DNA from: Phorcus lineatus
Lineage: Eukaryota; Mollusca; Gastropoda; Trochida; Trochidae
Length of the DNA stretch: 64,000 nucleotides
NCBI GenBank assembly: GCA_921293015.1
Contig: OV121089.1
Span: forward strand, 39,604,520 to 39,668,519
Direction: 5' to 3'
Shown: positions 24,801-38,550 of the stretch, one piece after another
Numbering within the stretch: position 1 is the first letter of the stretch
Layout of the letters: each line of letters opens with the position of its first letter
Program-made: the position numbers and the translations under genes
The notes under the pieces: generated by a model
Database searches by the model: none
What the model saw: only the letters and a program-made list of their open reading frames with translations
What the model was told of the DNA's origin: nothing

Positions 24801-27800
24801 CTCTACTGCCTCCCCTCCACATACCCCTTACATTGTGATGTTGTTACTTTCTTGCCTCAACTGGCAGCAGGCCGTGTACATCGAGTAAACCTCACTTCCG
24901 CTCCTACGTACTGAAAACGTATACAAAACGTCACTTTGCTTCAGAATACGGCTAAATCAACTGCAGTGCACTAAAAATGTCTTCAAAACGCTATCTAAAC
25001 TTGGAAAAGCACTTAGTTTGCCCCCAAGAGCCACGGGTGCTCATATTTTGCTGAATCCTGTCATTGTCGTCGCTTGCGACTATATTTATTATTATTATTT
25101 TTTTTTTTATTCCACCGATTTTGTGCGCACGATTCAGCCAATACCGCTGAAGCGATTACAGCCACACTTGCCAGTCTTGTAGAGCTTCATGAGACAAAGC
25201 CACAATAAGCTTTTGGGCTTAATCGGCTTAAGCGTTAAAGGCACAGTAGCATCCAAAGTGCGAAAAATTAACATGGGAAAAATTTTCAAAATGCACTTAG
25301 AGACTTGCAACTTTTTTTAAACGATGCACAGTAACAATGCAAGCAAAAAAGTCAATCATGGCAAATTCGTAGCATGAGTACTTTGGCCGCCATATTGCTT
25401 TAATTAACTTTTTGAAATTTCCGGACCCCATGCATCTTTGAGAATCTTCTCCTCTGAAGATACATGCAATTAAGAGCTGAAACTCACATATATCATAGCT
25501 AAAGGAATGGGGAGAAAATTCATTTTGGAAAATTTTCATTTTTCTGAATACTTTTTCTTCTGCAACCCTTCAAAGTTGGGCGACTTTGCTCGTTTTAGCA
25601 TATTCAAGGGCAGATAACTCAAAAACCTACCCGTCGAATTTAATGAATTTTGCATGAGAGGTAAACATGATCGAGGTCATTAAGAATCAAGAATAAAATG
25701 GATCGCGAACAGTCATTTCAGTTCACACGAGGGAGTCAAAGTTTGCATCATACTATATGTCAATTAAGTGCGTTAGCAAGGGTTAAATTGCAAACAATTG
25801 AAGGAAAACATCAATATTGAAGAACGGTCAAGACGTGTGACATGTCCAAATGCAGGTACATGCGCTCTTGCATGTGTGAAAGGGCAGAAGTTGACAGAAA
25901 TACTCTACATTGCTCTTGTATCAAGATTCGCTGAGTGCGTTAGCAAGGGTTAATTTGCAAAGTTGAAGGAAAACACCCTTCCTGTCAAGACATGCGACAT
26001 GGGGCAGAAGTTGGAAGAAATACTCTTCGATGTCTTATGAATTATCACGTAATTTACAGTCTAGAGAAGGCCGAAATGGCTTTATGCAGCAGATGTCCGT
26101 ACGACTGGACGTATGGACAGCGTGCGCGAGATGACCAAATGCACACAAGTGCGGCAAGAGCTGTCAAAATCTGATCAGACAGGCAGAGAAGCAAGCAAAA
26201 AAGCCTGCCTGACTGACCTGACCTGAGTGACTGACATAGTCTTGATTATTTATATATATAAAGATCCTCAACCTATGTACCAGCATTCGGGAACTATATT
26301 CCAGTGTCGGCAAACCACTTGATCACGCCAAAGGAAAACACTAGCCCTTTTTCAACTTTCAAACCTCTACTGCCTCCCCTCCACATACCCCTTACATTGT
26401 GATGTTGTTACTTTCTTGCCTCAACTGGCAGCAGGCCGTGTACATCGAGTAAACCTCACTTCCGCTCCTACGTACTGAAAACGTATACAAAACGTCACTT
26501 TGCTTCAGAATACGGCTAAATCAACTGCAGTGCACTAAAAATGTCTTCAAAACGCTATCTAAACTTGGAAAAGCACTTAGTTTGCCCCCAAGAGCCACGG
26601 GTGCTCATATTTTGCTGAATCCTGTCATTGTCGTCGCTTGCGACTATATTTATTATTATTATTTTTTTTTTTATTCCACCGATTTTGTGCGCACGATTCA
26701 GCCAATACCGCTGAAGCGATTACAGCCACACTTGCCAGTCTTGTAGAGCTTCATGAGACAAAGCCACAATAAGCTTTTGGGCTTAATCGGCTTAAGCGTT
26801 AAAGGCACAGTAGCATCCAAAGTGCGAAAAATTAACATGGGAAAAATTTTCAAAATGCACTTAGAGACTTGCAACTTTTTTTAAACGATGCACAGTAACA
26901 ATGCAAGCAAAAAAGTCAATCATGGCAAATTCGTAGCATGAGTACTTTGGCCGCCATATTGCTTTAATTAACTTTTTGAAATTTCCGGACCCCATGCATC
27001 TTTGAGAATCTTCTCCTCTGAAGATACATGCAATTAAGAGCTGAAACTCACATATATCATAGCTAAAGGAATGGGGAGAAAATTCATTTTGGAAAATTTT
27101 CATTTTTCTGAATACTTTTTCTTCTGCAACCCTTCAAAGTTGGGCGACTTTGCTCGTTTTAGCATATTCAAGGGCAGATAACTCAAAAACCTACCCGTCG
27201 AATTTAATGAATTTTGCATGAGAGGTAAACATGATCGAGGTCATTAAGAATCAAGAATAAAATGGATCGCGAACAGTCATTTCAGTTCACACGAGGGAGT
27301 CAAAGTTTGCATCATACTATATGTCAATTAAGTGCGTTAGCAAGGGTTAAATTGCAAACAATTGAAGGAAAACATCAATATTGAAGAACGGTCAAGACGT
27401 GTGACATGTCCAAATGCAGGTACATGCGCTCTTGCATGTGTGAAAGGGCAGAAGTTGACAGAAATACTCTACATTGCTCTTGTATCAAGATTCGCTGAGT
27501 GCGTTAGCAAGGGTTAATTTGCAAAGTTGAAGGAAAACACCCTTCCTGTCAAGACATGCGACATGGGGCAGAAGTTGGAAGAAATACTCTTCGATGTCTT
27601 ATGAATTATCACGTAATTTACAGTCTAGAGAAGGCCGAAATGGCTTTATGCAGCAGATGTCCGTACGACTGGACGTATGGACAGCGTGCGCGAGATGACC
27701 AAATGCACACAAGTGCGGCAAGAGCTGTCAAAATCTGATCAGACAGGCAGAGAAGCAAGCAAAAAAGCCTGCCTGACTGACCTGACCTGAGTGACTGACA

Positions 27801-30800
27801 TAGTCTTGATTATTTATATATATAAAGATCCTCAACCTATGTACCAGCATTCGGGAACTATATTCCAGTGTCGGCAAACCACTTGATCACGCCAAAGGAA
27901 AACACTAGCCCTTTTTCAACTTTCAAACCTCTACTGCCTCCCCTCCACATACCCCTTACATTGTGATGTTGTTACTTTCTTGCCTCAACTGGCAGCAGGC
28001 CGTGTACATCGAGTAAACCTCACTTCCGCTCCTACGTACTGAAAACGTATACAAAACGTCACTTTGCTTCAGAATACGGCTAAATCAACTGCAGTGCACT
28101 AAAAATGTCTTCAAAACGCTATCTAAACTTGGAAAAGCACTTAGTTTGCCCCCAAGAGCCACGGGTGCTCATATTTTGCTGAATCCTGTCATTGTCGTCG
28201 CTTGCGACTATATTTATTATTATTTTTTTTTTTTTTATTCCACCGATTTTGTGCGCACGATTCAGCCAATACCGCTGAAGCGATTACAGCCACACTTGCC
28301 AGTCTTGTAGAGCTTCATGAGACAAAGCCACAATAAGCTTTTGGGCTTAATCGGCTTAAGCGTTAAAGGCACAGTAGCATCCAAAGTGCGAAAAATTAAC
28401 ATGGGAAAAATTTTCAAAATGCACTTAGAGACTTGCAACTTTTTTTAAACGATGCACAGTAACAATGCAAGCAAAAAAGTCAATCATGGCAAATTCGTAG
28501 CATGAGTACTTTGGCCGCCATATTGCTTTAATTAACTTTTTGAAATTTCCGGACCCCATGCATCTTTGAGAATCTTCTCCTCTGAAGATACATGCAATTA
28601 AGAGCTGAAACTCACATATATCATAGCTAAAGGAATGGGGAGAAAATTCATTTTGGAAAATTTTCATTTTTCTGAATACTTTTTCTTCTGCAACCCTTCA
28701 AAGTTGGGCGACTTTGCTCGTTTTAGCATATTCAAGGGCAGATAACTCAAAAACCTACCCGTCGAATTTAATGAATTTTGCATGAGAGGTAAACATGATC
28801 GAGGTCATTAAGAATCAAGAATAAAATGGATCGCGAACAGTCATTTCAGTTCACACGAGGGAGTCAAAGTTTGCATCATACTATATGTCAATTAAGTGCG
28901 TTAGCAAGGGTTAAATTGCAAACAATTGAAGGAAAACATCAATATTGAAGAACGGTCAAGACGTGTGACATGTCCAAATGCAGGTACATGCGCTCTTGCA
29001 TGTGTGAAAGGGCAGAAGTTGACAGAAATACTCTACATTGCTCTTGTATCAAGATTCGCTGAGTGCGTTAGCAAGGGTTAATTTGCAAAGTTGAAGGAAA
29101 ACACCCTTCCTGTCAAGACATGCGACATGGGGCAGAAGTTGGAAGAAATACTCTTCGATGTCTTATGAATTATCACGTAATTTACAGTCTAGAGAAGGCC
29201 GAAATGGCTTTATGCAGCAGATGTCCGTACGACTGGACGTATGGACAGCGTGCGCGAGATGACCAAATGCACACAAGTGCGGCAAGAGCTGTCAAAATCT
29301 GATCAGACAGGCAGAGAAGCAAGCAAAAAAGCCTGCCTGACTGACCTGACCTGAGTGACTGACATAGTCTTGATTATTTATATATATAAAGATCCTCAAC
29401 CTATGTACCAGCATTCGGGAACTATATTCCAGTGTCGGCAAACCACTTGATCACGCCAAAGGAAAACACTAGCCCTTTTTCAACTTTCAAACCTCTACTG
29501 CCTCCCCTCCACATACCCCTTACATTGTGATGTTGTTACTTTCTTGCCTCAACTGGCAGCAGGCCGTGTACATCGAGTAAACCTCACTTCCGCTCCTACG
29601 TACTGAAAACGTATACAAAACGTCACTTTGCTTCAGAATACGGCTAAATCAACTGCAGTGCACTAAAAATGTCTTCAAAACGCTATCTAAACTTGGAAAA
29701 GCACTTAGTTTGCCCCCAAGAGCCACGGGTGCTCATATTTTGCTGAATCCTGTCATTGTCGTCGCTTGCGACTATATTTATTATTATTATTTTTTTTTTT
29801 ATTCCACCGATTTTGTGCGCACGATTCAGCCAATACCGCTGAAGCGATTACAGCCACACTTGCCAGTCTTGTAGAGCTTCATGAGACAAAGCCACAATAA
29901 GCTTTTGGGCTTAATCGGCTTAAGCGTTAAAGGCACAGTAGCATCCAAAGTGCGAAAAATTAACATGGGAAAAATTTTCAAAATGCACTTAGAGACTTGC
30001 AACTTTTTTTAAACGATGCACAGTAACAATGCAAGCAAAAAAGTCAATCATGGCAAATTCGTAGCATGAGTACTTTGGCCGCCATATTGCTTTAATTAAC
30101 TTTTTGAAATTTCCGGACCCCATGCATCTTTGAGAATCTTCTCCTCTGAAGATACATGCAATTAAGAGCTGAAACTCACATATATCATAGCTAAAGGAAT
30201 GGGGAGAAAATTCATTTTGGAAAATTTTCATTTTTCTGAATACTTTTTCTTCTGCAACCCTTCAAAGTTGGGCGACTTTGCTCGTTTTAGCATATTCAAG
30301 GGCAGATAACTCAAAAACCTACCCGTCGAATTTAATGAATTTTGCATGAGAGGTAAACATGATCGAGGTCATTAAGAATCAAGAATAAAATGGATCGCGA
30401 ACAGTCATTTCAGTTCACACGAGGGAGTCAAAGTTTGCATCATACTATATGTCAATTAAGTGCGTTAGCAAGGGTTAAATTGCAAACAATTGAAGGAAAA
30501 CATCAATATTGAAGAACGGTCAAGACGTGTGACATGTCCAAATGCAGGTACATGCGCTCTTGCATGTGTGAAAGGGCAGAAGTTGACAGAAATACTCTAC
30601 ATTGCTCTTGTATCAAGATTCGCTGAGTGCGTTAGCAAGGGTTAATTTGCAAAGTTGAAGGAAAACACCCTTCCTGTCAAGACATGCGACATGGGGCAGA
30701 AGTTGGAAGAAATACTCTTCGATGTCTTATGAATTATCACGTAATTTACAGTCTAGAGAAGGCCGAAATGGCTTTATGCAGCAGATGTCCGTACGACTGG

Positions 30801-31343
30801 ACGTATGGACAGCGTGCGCGAGATGACCAAATGCACACAAGTGCGGCAAGAGCTGTCAAAATCTGATCAGACAGGCAGAGAAGCAAGCAAAAAAGCCTGC
30901 CTGACTGACCTGACCTGAGTGACTGACATAGTCTTGATTATTTATATATATAAAGATCCTCAACCTATGTACCAGCATTCGGGAACTATATTCCAGTGTC
31001 GGCAAACCACTTGATCACGCCAAAGGAAAACACTAGCCCTTTTTCAACTTTCAAACCTCTACTGCCTCCCCTCCACATACCCCTTACATTGTGATGTTGT
31101 TACTTTCTTGCCTCAACTGGCAGCAGGCCGTGTACATCGAGTAAACCTCACTTCCGCTCCTACGTACTGAAAACGTATACAAAACGTCACTTTGCTTCAG
31201 AATACGGCTAAATCAACTGCAGTGCACTAAAAATGTCTTCAAAACGCTATCTAAACTTGGAAAAGCACTTAGTTTGCCCCCAAGAGCCACGGGTGCTCAT
31301 ATTTTGCTGAATCCTGTCATTGTCGTCGCTTGCGACTATATTT

Positions 31344-31399
31344 AAGGATTCAGCAATTTTGCTGAATCCTTATTGTTATTGGCGTGTTTTATTATTATT
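31344..31399. repeat. Palindromic mini-element, one copy
   Basis: A 28-base palindrome at 31344-31371 (13-bp arms around TT) with the usual tail, directly after the last array copy. Confidence 0.88.
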
Positions 31400-32679
31400 T
31401 TTTTTTTTATTCCACCGATTTTGTCGCCGCGATTTAGCCAAAACCGCTAAAGCTATTACAGCCAAACTTACCAGTCTTGTAGAGCTTCATGAGACAAAGC
31501 CGCAATAAGCTTTTGGGCTTAATCGGCTTAAGCGTTAAAGGCACAGTACCATCCAAAGTTCGAAAAATTAACATGGGAAAAATTTTCAAAATGCACTTAG
31601 AGACCTGCAACTTTTTTTAAACGATGCACAGTAACATTGTAAGCAAAAAAGTAAATCATGGCAAATTCGTAGCATCAGCAGTTTGGCCGCCATATTGCTT
31701 TAATTAACTTTTTGAAATTTACGGACCTCATGCATCTTTTAGAATCTTCTTCTCTGAAGATACTTGCATCTAAGAGCTGAAATTCATACTCAATGTAGCT
31801 GAAGCATTGTAATTTTGAATTTATATTTTTCAAGGTCCTAACATTAAAACTTTTTTCTCAGCAACCCTTCAAAGTCGGGCGACATAGCTCATATAAGCAT
31901 GTTCAAAGGAAGATAACTCTACAAGTTAGACTCACAATTGCAATATTTTTTCAGGAATGTAAGACCAGTATGTTCACTTACAGAAACTGTTAAAACATTG
32001 ATCGCGAACAGTCAATTTCGTTCACAATAAACGATCAAAAACAGCAAAAATATGGTTACAAAAAAATAACATGGGCAATTTTTTCAAAATGCACTTAGAG
32101 ACCTGAAACTTGTTTTGAATGAAGCGTAATAACAGTATGAACAAAAAAGTCAATCATGACGATTTCATAACTATTATAGTTTTTGCACAATATCAACTTA
32201 TTTGTTACAGAAATTGCTTGTCATGATTAGACGATTCTTGTTAACACGATTCAGCCCAAACCGCTAAAGCTATTACAGCCAAAGTTACCAGTCTGATAGA
32301 ACTGCATGAGACGAAGCCAAAATAAGCTTTTGGGCTTAATCGGCTTAAGTGTTAAAGGCACAGTACGATCCAAAGTTCGAAAAATTAACATGGGATTTTT
32401 TTTCAAAATGCACTTGGAGACCTGTAAGTTGTTTTAAACGAGAGGCAATTACATCACGAGCAAAAAAGCAAATCACGACGAATTCCTAAGTAGCATACTT
32501 TTTCCACATTATCAACTTCTTTGCAATAATCGCAATTTTCAGAGAAAATATGCCGCTGAAGCTTAATGCATGCACCAATCTTCATGAAATTTTCAGAGAA
32601 GGTAGCTAACATCACTATCTTTGTACTGAATGTGCTTTTTATGCGCTGAATCCTTTTGTCGTCGCTTGCGACTATATTT
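31400..32679 (+). repeat. Class X satellite unit
   Basis: Close relative of the unit at 2981-4255. Differences include GCGATTTAGCC for GCGATTAAGCC and GTTCAAAGGAAGATAAC for GTTCAAGGGGCGATAAC. It has three modules and the terminal hairpin. Confidence 0.9.
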
Positions 32680-34253
32680 ATTATTATTATTTTTTTTTTT
32701 ATTCCACCGATTTTGTGCGCACGATTCAGCCAATACCGCTGAAGCGATTACAGCCACACTTGCCAGTCTTGTAGAGCTTCATGAGACAAAGCCACAATAA
32801 GCTTTTGGGCTTAATCGGCTTAAGCGTTAAAGGCACAGTAGCATCCAAAGTGCGAAAAATTAACATGGGAAAAATTTTCAAAATGCACTTAGAGACTTGC
32901 AACTTTTTTTAAACGATGCACAGTAACAATGCAAGCAAAAAAGTCAATCATGGCAAATTCGTAGCATGAGTACTTTGGCCGCCATATTGCTTTAATTAAC
33001 TTTTTGAAATTTCCGGACCCCATGCATCTTTGAGAATCTTCTCCTCTGAAGATACATGCAATTAAGAGCTGAAACTCACATATATCATAGCTAAAGGAAT
33101 GGGGAGAAAATTCATTTTGGAAAATTTTCATTTTTCTGAATACTTTTTCTTCTGCAACCCTTCAAAGTTGGGCGACTTTGCTCGTTTTAGCATATTCAAG
33201 GGCAGATAACTCAAAAACCTACCCGTCGAATTTAATGAATTTTGCATGAGAGGTAAACATGATCGAGGTCATTAAGAATCAAGAATAAAATGGATCGCGA
33301 ACAGTCATTTCAGTTCACACGAGGGAGTCAAAGTTTGCATCATACTATATGTCAATTAAGTGCGTTAGCAAGGGTTAAATTGCAAACAATTGAAGGAAAA
33401 CATCAATATTGAAGAACGGTCAAGACGTGTGACATGTCCAAATGCAGGTACATGCGCTCTTGCATGTGTGAAAGGGCAGAAGTTGACAGAAATACTCTAC
33501 ATTGCTCTTGTATCAAGATTCGCTGAGTGCGTTAGCAAGGGTTAATTTGCAAAGTTGAAGGAAAACACCCTTCCTGTCAAGACATGCGACATGGGGCAGA
33601 AGTTGGAAGAAATACTCTTCGATGTCTTATGAATTATCACGTAATTTACAGTCTAGAGAAGGCCGAAATGGCTTTATGCAGCAGATGTCCGTACGACTGG
33701 ACGTATGGACAGCGTGCGCGAGATGACCAAATGCACACAAGTGCGGCAAGAGCTGTCAAAATCTGATCAGACAGGCAGAGAAGCAAGCAAAAAAGCCTGC
33801 CTGACTGACCTGACCTGAGTGACTGACATAGTCTTGATTATTTATACATAGTAAGACCCTCAACCTATGTACCAGCATTCGGGAACTATATTCCAGTGTC
33901 GGCAAACCACTTGATCACGCCAAAGGAAAACACTAGCCCTTTTTCAACTTTCAAACCTCTACTGCCTCCCCTCCACATACCCCTTACATTATGATGTTCT
34001 TGCTTTCTTGCCTCAACTGCCAGCAGGCCGTGTACATCGAGTAAACCTCATTTCCGCTCCTATGTCTCGCTACGTACTGAAAACGTATACAAAACGTCAT
34101 TTTGCTTCAGAATACGGCTAAATCAACTGCAGTGCACTAAAATTGTCTTCAAAACGCTATCTAAACTTGGAAAAGCACTTACTTTGCCCCCAAGAGCCAC
34201 GGTTGCTCATATTTTGCTGAATCCTGTCATTGTCGTCGCTTGCGACTATATTT
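32680..34253 (+). repeat. Chimeric class Y unit
   Basis: From 32680 to about 33840 it matches the 1564-bp array unit, including the CCACACTTGCC variant and the ACACCCTTCCTGTC insertion. From about 33846 it matches the Y' subtype instead (CATAGTAAGACCCTC, CATTATGATGTTCTTGC, TATGTCTCGC, AAAATTGTC, GGTTGCTC). The switch lies just after the CTGA-rich tract, so the unit is a recombinant or a gene-conversion product. Confidence 0.85.
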
Positions 34254-35537
34254 ATTTTTTTTTTTATTCCACCGATTTTGTCGCCGCGATTTAACCAAAA
34301 CCGCTCAAGCTATTAAAGCCAAACTTACCAGTCTTGTAGAGCTTCATGAGACGAAGCCGCAATAAGCTTTTGGGCCTAATCGGCTTAAGCATTAAAGGCA
34401 CAGTACCCTCCAAAGTTCGAAAAATTAACATGGGAAAAACTTTCAAAATGCACTTAGAGACTTGCAACTTTTTTTAAACGATGCACAGTAACATTGTAAG
34501 CAAAAAAGTCAATCATGGCAAATTCGTAGCATCAGCAGTTTGGCCGCCATATTGCTTTAATTAACTTTTTGAAATTTACGGACCCCATGCATCTTTGAGA
34601 ATCTTCTTCTCTGAAGATACTTGCATCTAAGAGCTGAAATTCATACTCAATGTAGCTGAAGCATTGTAATTTTGAATTTATATTTTTCAAGGTCCTAACA
34701 TTAAAACTTTTTTCTCAGCAACCCTTCAAAGTCGGGCGACATAGCTCATATAAGCATGTTCAAAGGAAGATAACTCTAAAAGTTAGACTCACAATTGCAA
34801 TATTTTTTCAGGAATGTAAGACCAGTATGTTCACTTACAGAAACTGTTAAAACATTGATCGCGAACAGTCAATTTTGTTCACAATAAACGATCAAAAACA
34901 TCAAAAATATGGTTACAAAAAAATAACATGGGCAATTTTTTCAAAATGCACTTAGAGACCTGAAACTTGTTTTGAATGAAGCGTAATAACAGTATGAACA
35001 AAAAAGTCAATCATGACGATTTCATAACTATTATAGTTTTTGCACAATATCAACTTATTTGTTCCAGAAATTGCTTGTCATGATTCGACGATTCTTGTTA
35101 ACACGATTCAGCCAAAACCGCTCAAGCTATTTCAGCCAAAGTTACCAGTCTGATAGAACTGCATGAGACGAAGCCACAATAAGCTTTTGGGCTTAATCGG
35201 CTTAAGCCTTAAAGGCACAGTACGATCCAAATTTCGAAAAATTAACATGGGACATTTTTTTCAAAATGCACTTGGAGACCTGTAAGTTGTTTTAAACGAT
35301 AGGCAATTACATCACGAGCAAAAAAGCAAATCACGGCGAATTCCTAAGTAGCATTCTTTTTGCACATTATCAACTTCTTTGCAATTATCGCAATTTTCAG
35401 GTAAAACATGCCCCTGAAGCTTAATGTGTGCATCAATCTTCATGAAATTTTCAGTGAAGCTAGCTAACATCACTATCTTTGTACTGAATGTGCTTTTTAT
35501 GCGCTGAATCCTTTTGTCGTCGCTTGCGACTATATTT
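34254..35537 (+). repeat. Class X satellite unit
   Basis: Three-module X unit. It begins poly-T, ATTCCACCGATTTTGTCGCC, then GCGATTTAACC, and ends with the terminal hairpin. There is no (ATT)n at its left edge, only ATTT and poly-T. Confidence 0.9.
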
Positions 35538-35645
35538 AAGGATTCAGCAGAAATGCTGAATCCTTATTGTTATTGGCGTGTTTTATTATTATTATTATTA
35601 TTAAGGATTCAGCAATTTTGCTGAATCCTTATTGTTATTGGCGTG

Positions 35646-35675
<30 letters not shown>
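35538..35675. repeat. Two tandem palindromic mini-elements
   Basis: Palindromes at 35538-35565 (GAAA loop) and 35603-35630 (TT loop), each with the common tail. The two loop types sit side by side. Confidence 0.88.
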
Positions 35676-35676
<1 letters not shown>

Positions 35677-36951
35677 TTTCTTCCACCGATTTTGTCGCCG
35701 CGATTCAGCCAATACCGCTGAAGCTATTACAGCCAAACTCGACAGACTGATAGACCTTTATGAGACGAAGCCACATCAAGCTTTTGGGCTTAATCGGCTT
35801 AAGCGTTAAAGGCACAGTACCATCCAAAGTGCGTAAAATTAACATGGGAAAAATTTTCAAAATGCACTTAGAGACTTGCAACTTTTTTCAAACGATGCAC
35901 AGTAACAATTCAAGCAAAAAAGTAAATCATGGCAAATTCGTTGCATCAGTAGTTTGGCCGCCATATTGCTTTAATTAACTTTTTGAAATTTCCGGACCCC
36001 ATGCATCTTTGAAAATCTTCTCCTCTGAAGATACATGCAATTAAGAGCTGAAACTCACATATATCATAGCTAAAGGAATGGGGAGAAAATTCATCTTGGA
36101 AAATTTGCATTTTTGTAAATACTTTTTTTTCTGCAACTCGTCAAAGTCAGGCGACTTAGCTCATGTAAGCATGTTCAAAGGGTGATAACTCTAAAAGTTA
36201 GACTCACAATTGCAATATTTGTACAGGAATGTAAGACCAGTATGTGGACTTGCAGAAACTGTTAAAACATTGATCGCGAACAGTCATTATCGTTCACAAA
36301 AATCGATCAAAAACAGCAAAAATATGTTTACAAAAATTTAACATGGGCTAATTTTTCAAAATGCACTTAGACTCTTGAAACTTGTTTTGAATGAAGCGTA
36401 TTACCTGTATGAACAAAAAAGTCAATCATGACCATTTCATAAGTATAATAGTTTTTGCACAATATCAACTTATTTGTTCCAGAAATTGGTTTCCAATATT
36501 CCACCGATTTTGTCGCCGCGATTTAGCCAAAACCGCTAAAGCTATTACAGCCAAACTCACCAGTCTGATAGAGCTTCATGAGACAAAGCCACAATAAGCT
36601 TTTGAGCTTAATCGGTTTAAGCGTTAAAGGCACAGTACGATCGAAATTTCGAAAAATTAACATAGGAATTTTTTTCAAAATGCACTTGGAGATCTGTAAC
36701 TTGATTCAAACGATAGGCAATTACATTTTGAGCAAAAAAGTAAATCATGGCCAATTCCTAAGTAGCATACTTTTTGCACATTATCAACTTCTTTGTAACT
36801 ATCGCAATTTTCAGATAAAACATGCCGCTGAAGCTTAATGCATGCACCGATCTTCATGAAATTTTCAGGGAAGCTAGCTAACATCACTATCTTTGTACTG
36901 AATGTGCTTTTTATGCGCTGAATCCTTTCATCGTCGCTTGCGACTATATTT
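35676..36951 (+). repeat. Class X variant unit
   Basis: Starts TTTTTCTTCCACCGATTTTGTCG and carries the class Y-like first part (AGGAATGGGGAGAAAATTCATC, near 36075). It then switches to class X modules and ends CTTTCATCGTCGCTTGCGAC. It is therefore a mosaic of Y-type left and X-type right sequence. Confidence 0.82.
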
Positions 36952-38514
36952 ATTATTATTATTATTATTTTTCTTCCACCGATTTTGTCGCCGCGATTCA
37001 GCCAATACCGCTGAAGCGATGACAGCCAAACTCGACAGACTGATAGACCTTCATGAGACGAAGCCGCAATAAGCTTTTGGGCTCAATCGGCTTAAGCGTT
37101 AAAGGCACAGTACGATCCAAAGTTCGAAAAATTAACATGGGAAAATTTTTCAAAATGCACTTAGAGACTTGCAACTTTTTGCAAACGATGCACAGTAACA
37201 ATTCAAGCAAAAAAGTCAATCATGGCAAATTCGTAACATGAGTACTTTGGCCGCCATATTGCTTTAATTAACTTTTTGAAATTTCCGGACCCCATGCATC
37301 TTTGAGAATCTTCTCCTCAGAAGATACATGCAAGTAAGAGCTGAAACTCACATATATCATAGCTAAAGGAATGGGGAGAAAATTCATTTTGGAAAATTTT
37401 CATTTTTCTGAATACTTTTTCTTCTGCAACCCTTCAAAGTCGGGCGACTTTGCTCGTTTTAGAATATTCAAGGGCAGATAACTCAAAAACCTACCCGTCG
37501 AATTTAATGAATTTTGCATGAGAGGTAAACATGATCGAGGTCATTAAGAATCATGAATAAAATGGATCGCGAACAGTCATTTCAGTTCACAGGAGGGAGT
37601 CAAAGTTTGCATCATACTATATGTCAATTAAGTGCGTTAGCAAGGGTTAAATTGCAAACAGTTGAAGGAAAACATCAATATTGAAGAACGGTCAAGACGT
37701 GTGACATGTCCAAATGCAGGTACATGCGCTCTTGCATGTGTGAACGGGCAAAAGTTGACAGAAATACTCTACATTGCTCTTGTATCAAGATTCGTTACGT
37801 GCGTTAGCAAGGGTAAATTTGAAAAGTTGAAGGAAAACTGTCAAGATATGCGACATGGGGCAAAGTTTGAGAGAAATACTCTTTGATATCTTATAAACAA
37901 GCACGTAATCGACAGTCTACAGAGGGACGAAATCGCTCTTTGGAGCAAAAATCCGTACGACTGCACGTATGGTCGACGTGTGCGAGAAGACCAAAAGCAT
38001 GCAAGTGCGTCAGTAACTGTCAAAATCTCATCAGACAGGCAGAGAAGCGAGCAAAAAAGCCTGCCTGACTGATCTGACCTGACTGACTGACATAGTCTTG
38101 ATTATTTATATATATAAAGATCCTCAACCTATGTACCAGCATTCGGGAACTATATTCCAGTGTCGGCAAACCACTTGATCTCGCTAAAAAGGAAAACACA
38201 AGCCCTTTTTCAACTTTCACACCTCTACTGCCTCCCCTCCAGATACCCCTTGCATTTTGATGTTGTTGCTTTCTTGCCTCAACTGGCAGCAGGCCGTGTA
38301 CATCGAGTAAACCTCACTTCCGCTCCTATGTCTCGCTACGTACTGAAAACGTATACAAAACGTCATTTTGCTTCAGAATACGGCTAAATCAACTGCAGTG
38401 CACTAAAAATGTCTTCAAAACGCTATCTTAACTTGGAAAAGCACTTACTTTGCCCCCAAGAGCCACGGGTGCTCATATTTCGCTGAATCCTGTCATTGTC
38501 GTCGCTTGCGACTA

Positions 38515-38519
<5 letters not shown>
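36952..38519 (+). repeat. Class Y satellite unit
   Basis: The left and middle parts are almost identical to 1248-2360 and 4256-5370. The last ~490 bp differ from those units (CTTGATCTCGCTAAAAAGG, CCAGATACCCCTTGC, ATTTCGCTGAATCC) and match the next unit instead. Confidence 0.88.

Positions 38520-38550
<31 letters not shown>

Larger units (their letters stand above)
17268..31343 (+). repeat. Nine-copy tandem array of a 1564-bp class Y unit
   Basis: Nine units start at 17268, 18832, 20396, 21960, 23524, 25088, 26652, 28216 and 29780, each exactly 1564 bp. Every inspected position is the same, apart from GCGAGC in copy 1 (GCAAGC in the others) and an A-to-T change in the poly-T/(ATT)n junction of copies 3 and 8. 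Each unit carries, in order: (ATT)n with poly-T; ATTCCACCGATTTTGTGCGCACG; the X-like left part; a specific middle with ~167-bp core repeats; a CTGA-rich tract; a TATA-like stretch; and the terminal hairpin. A related copy lies at 32680-34253. The short frames inside are by-products of repetition. Confidence 0.95.

Noticed and set aside
17268-31343. CRISPR array or bacterial repeat system
   Set aside because: The unit is 1.56 kb with no short repeat-spacer pattern, and the region shows no prokaryotic gene organisation.
38160-38387. 75-residue frame in the 3' part of two Y units
   Set aside because: It starts with GTG, which is not a normal eukaryotic start, and indels or stops break it in the other Y units.
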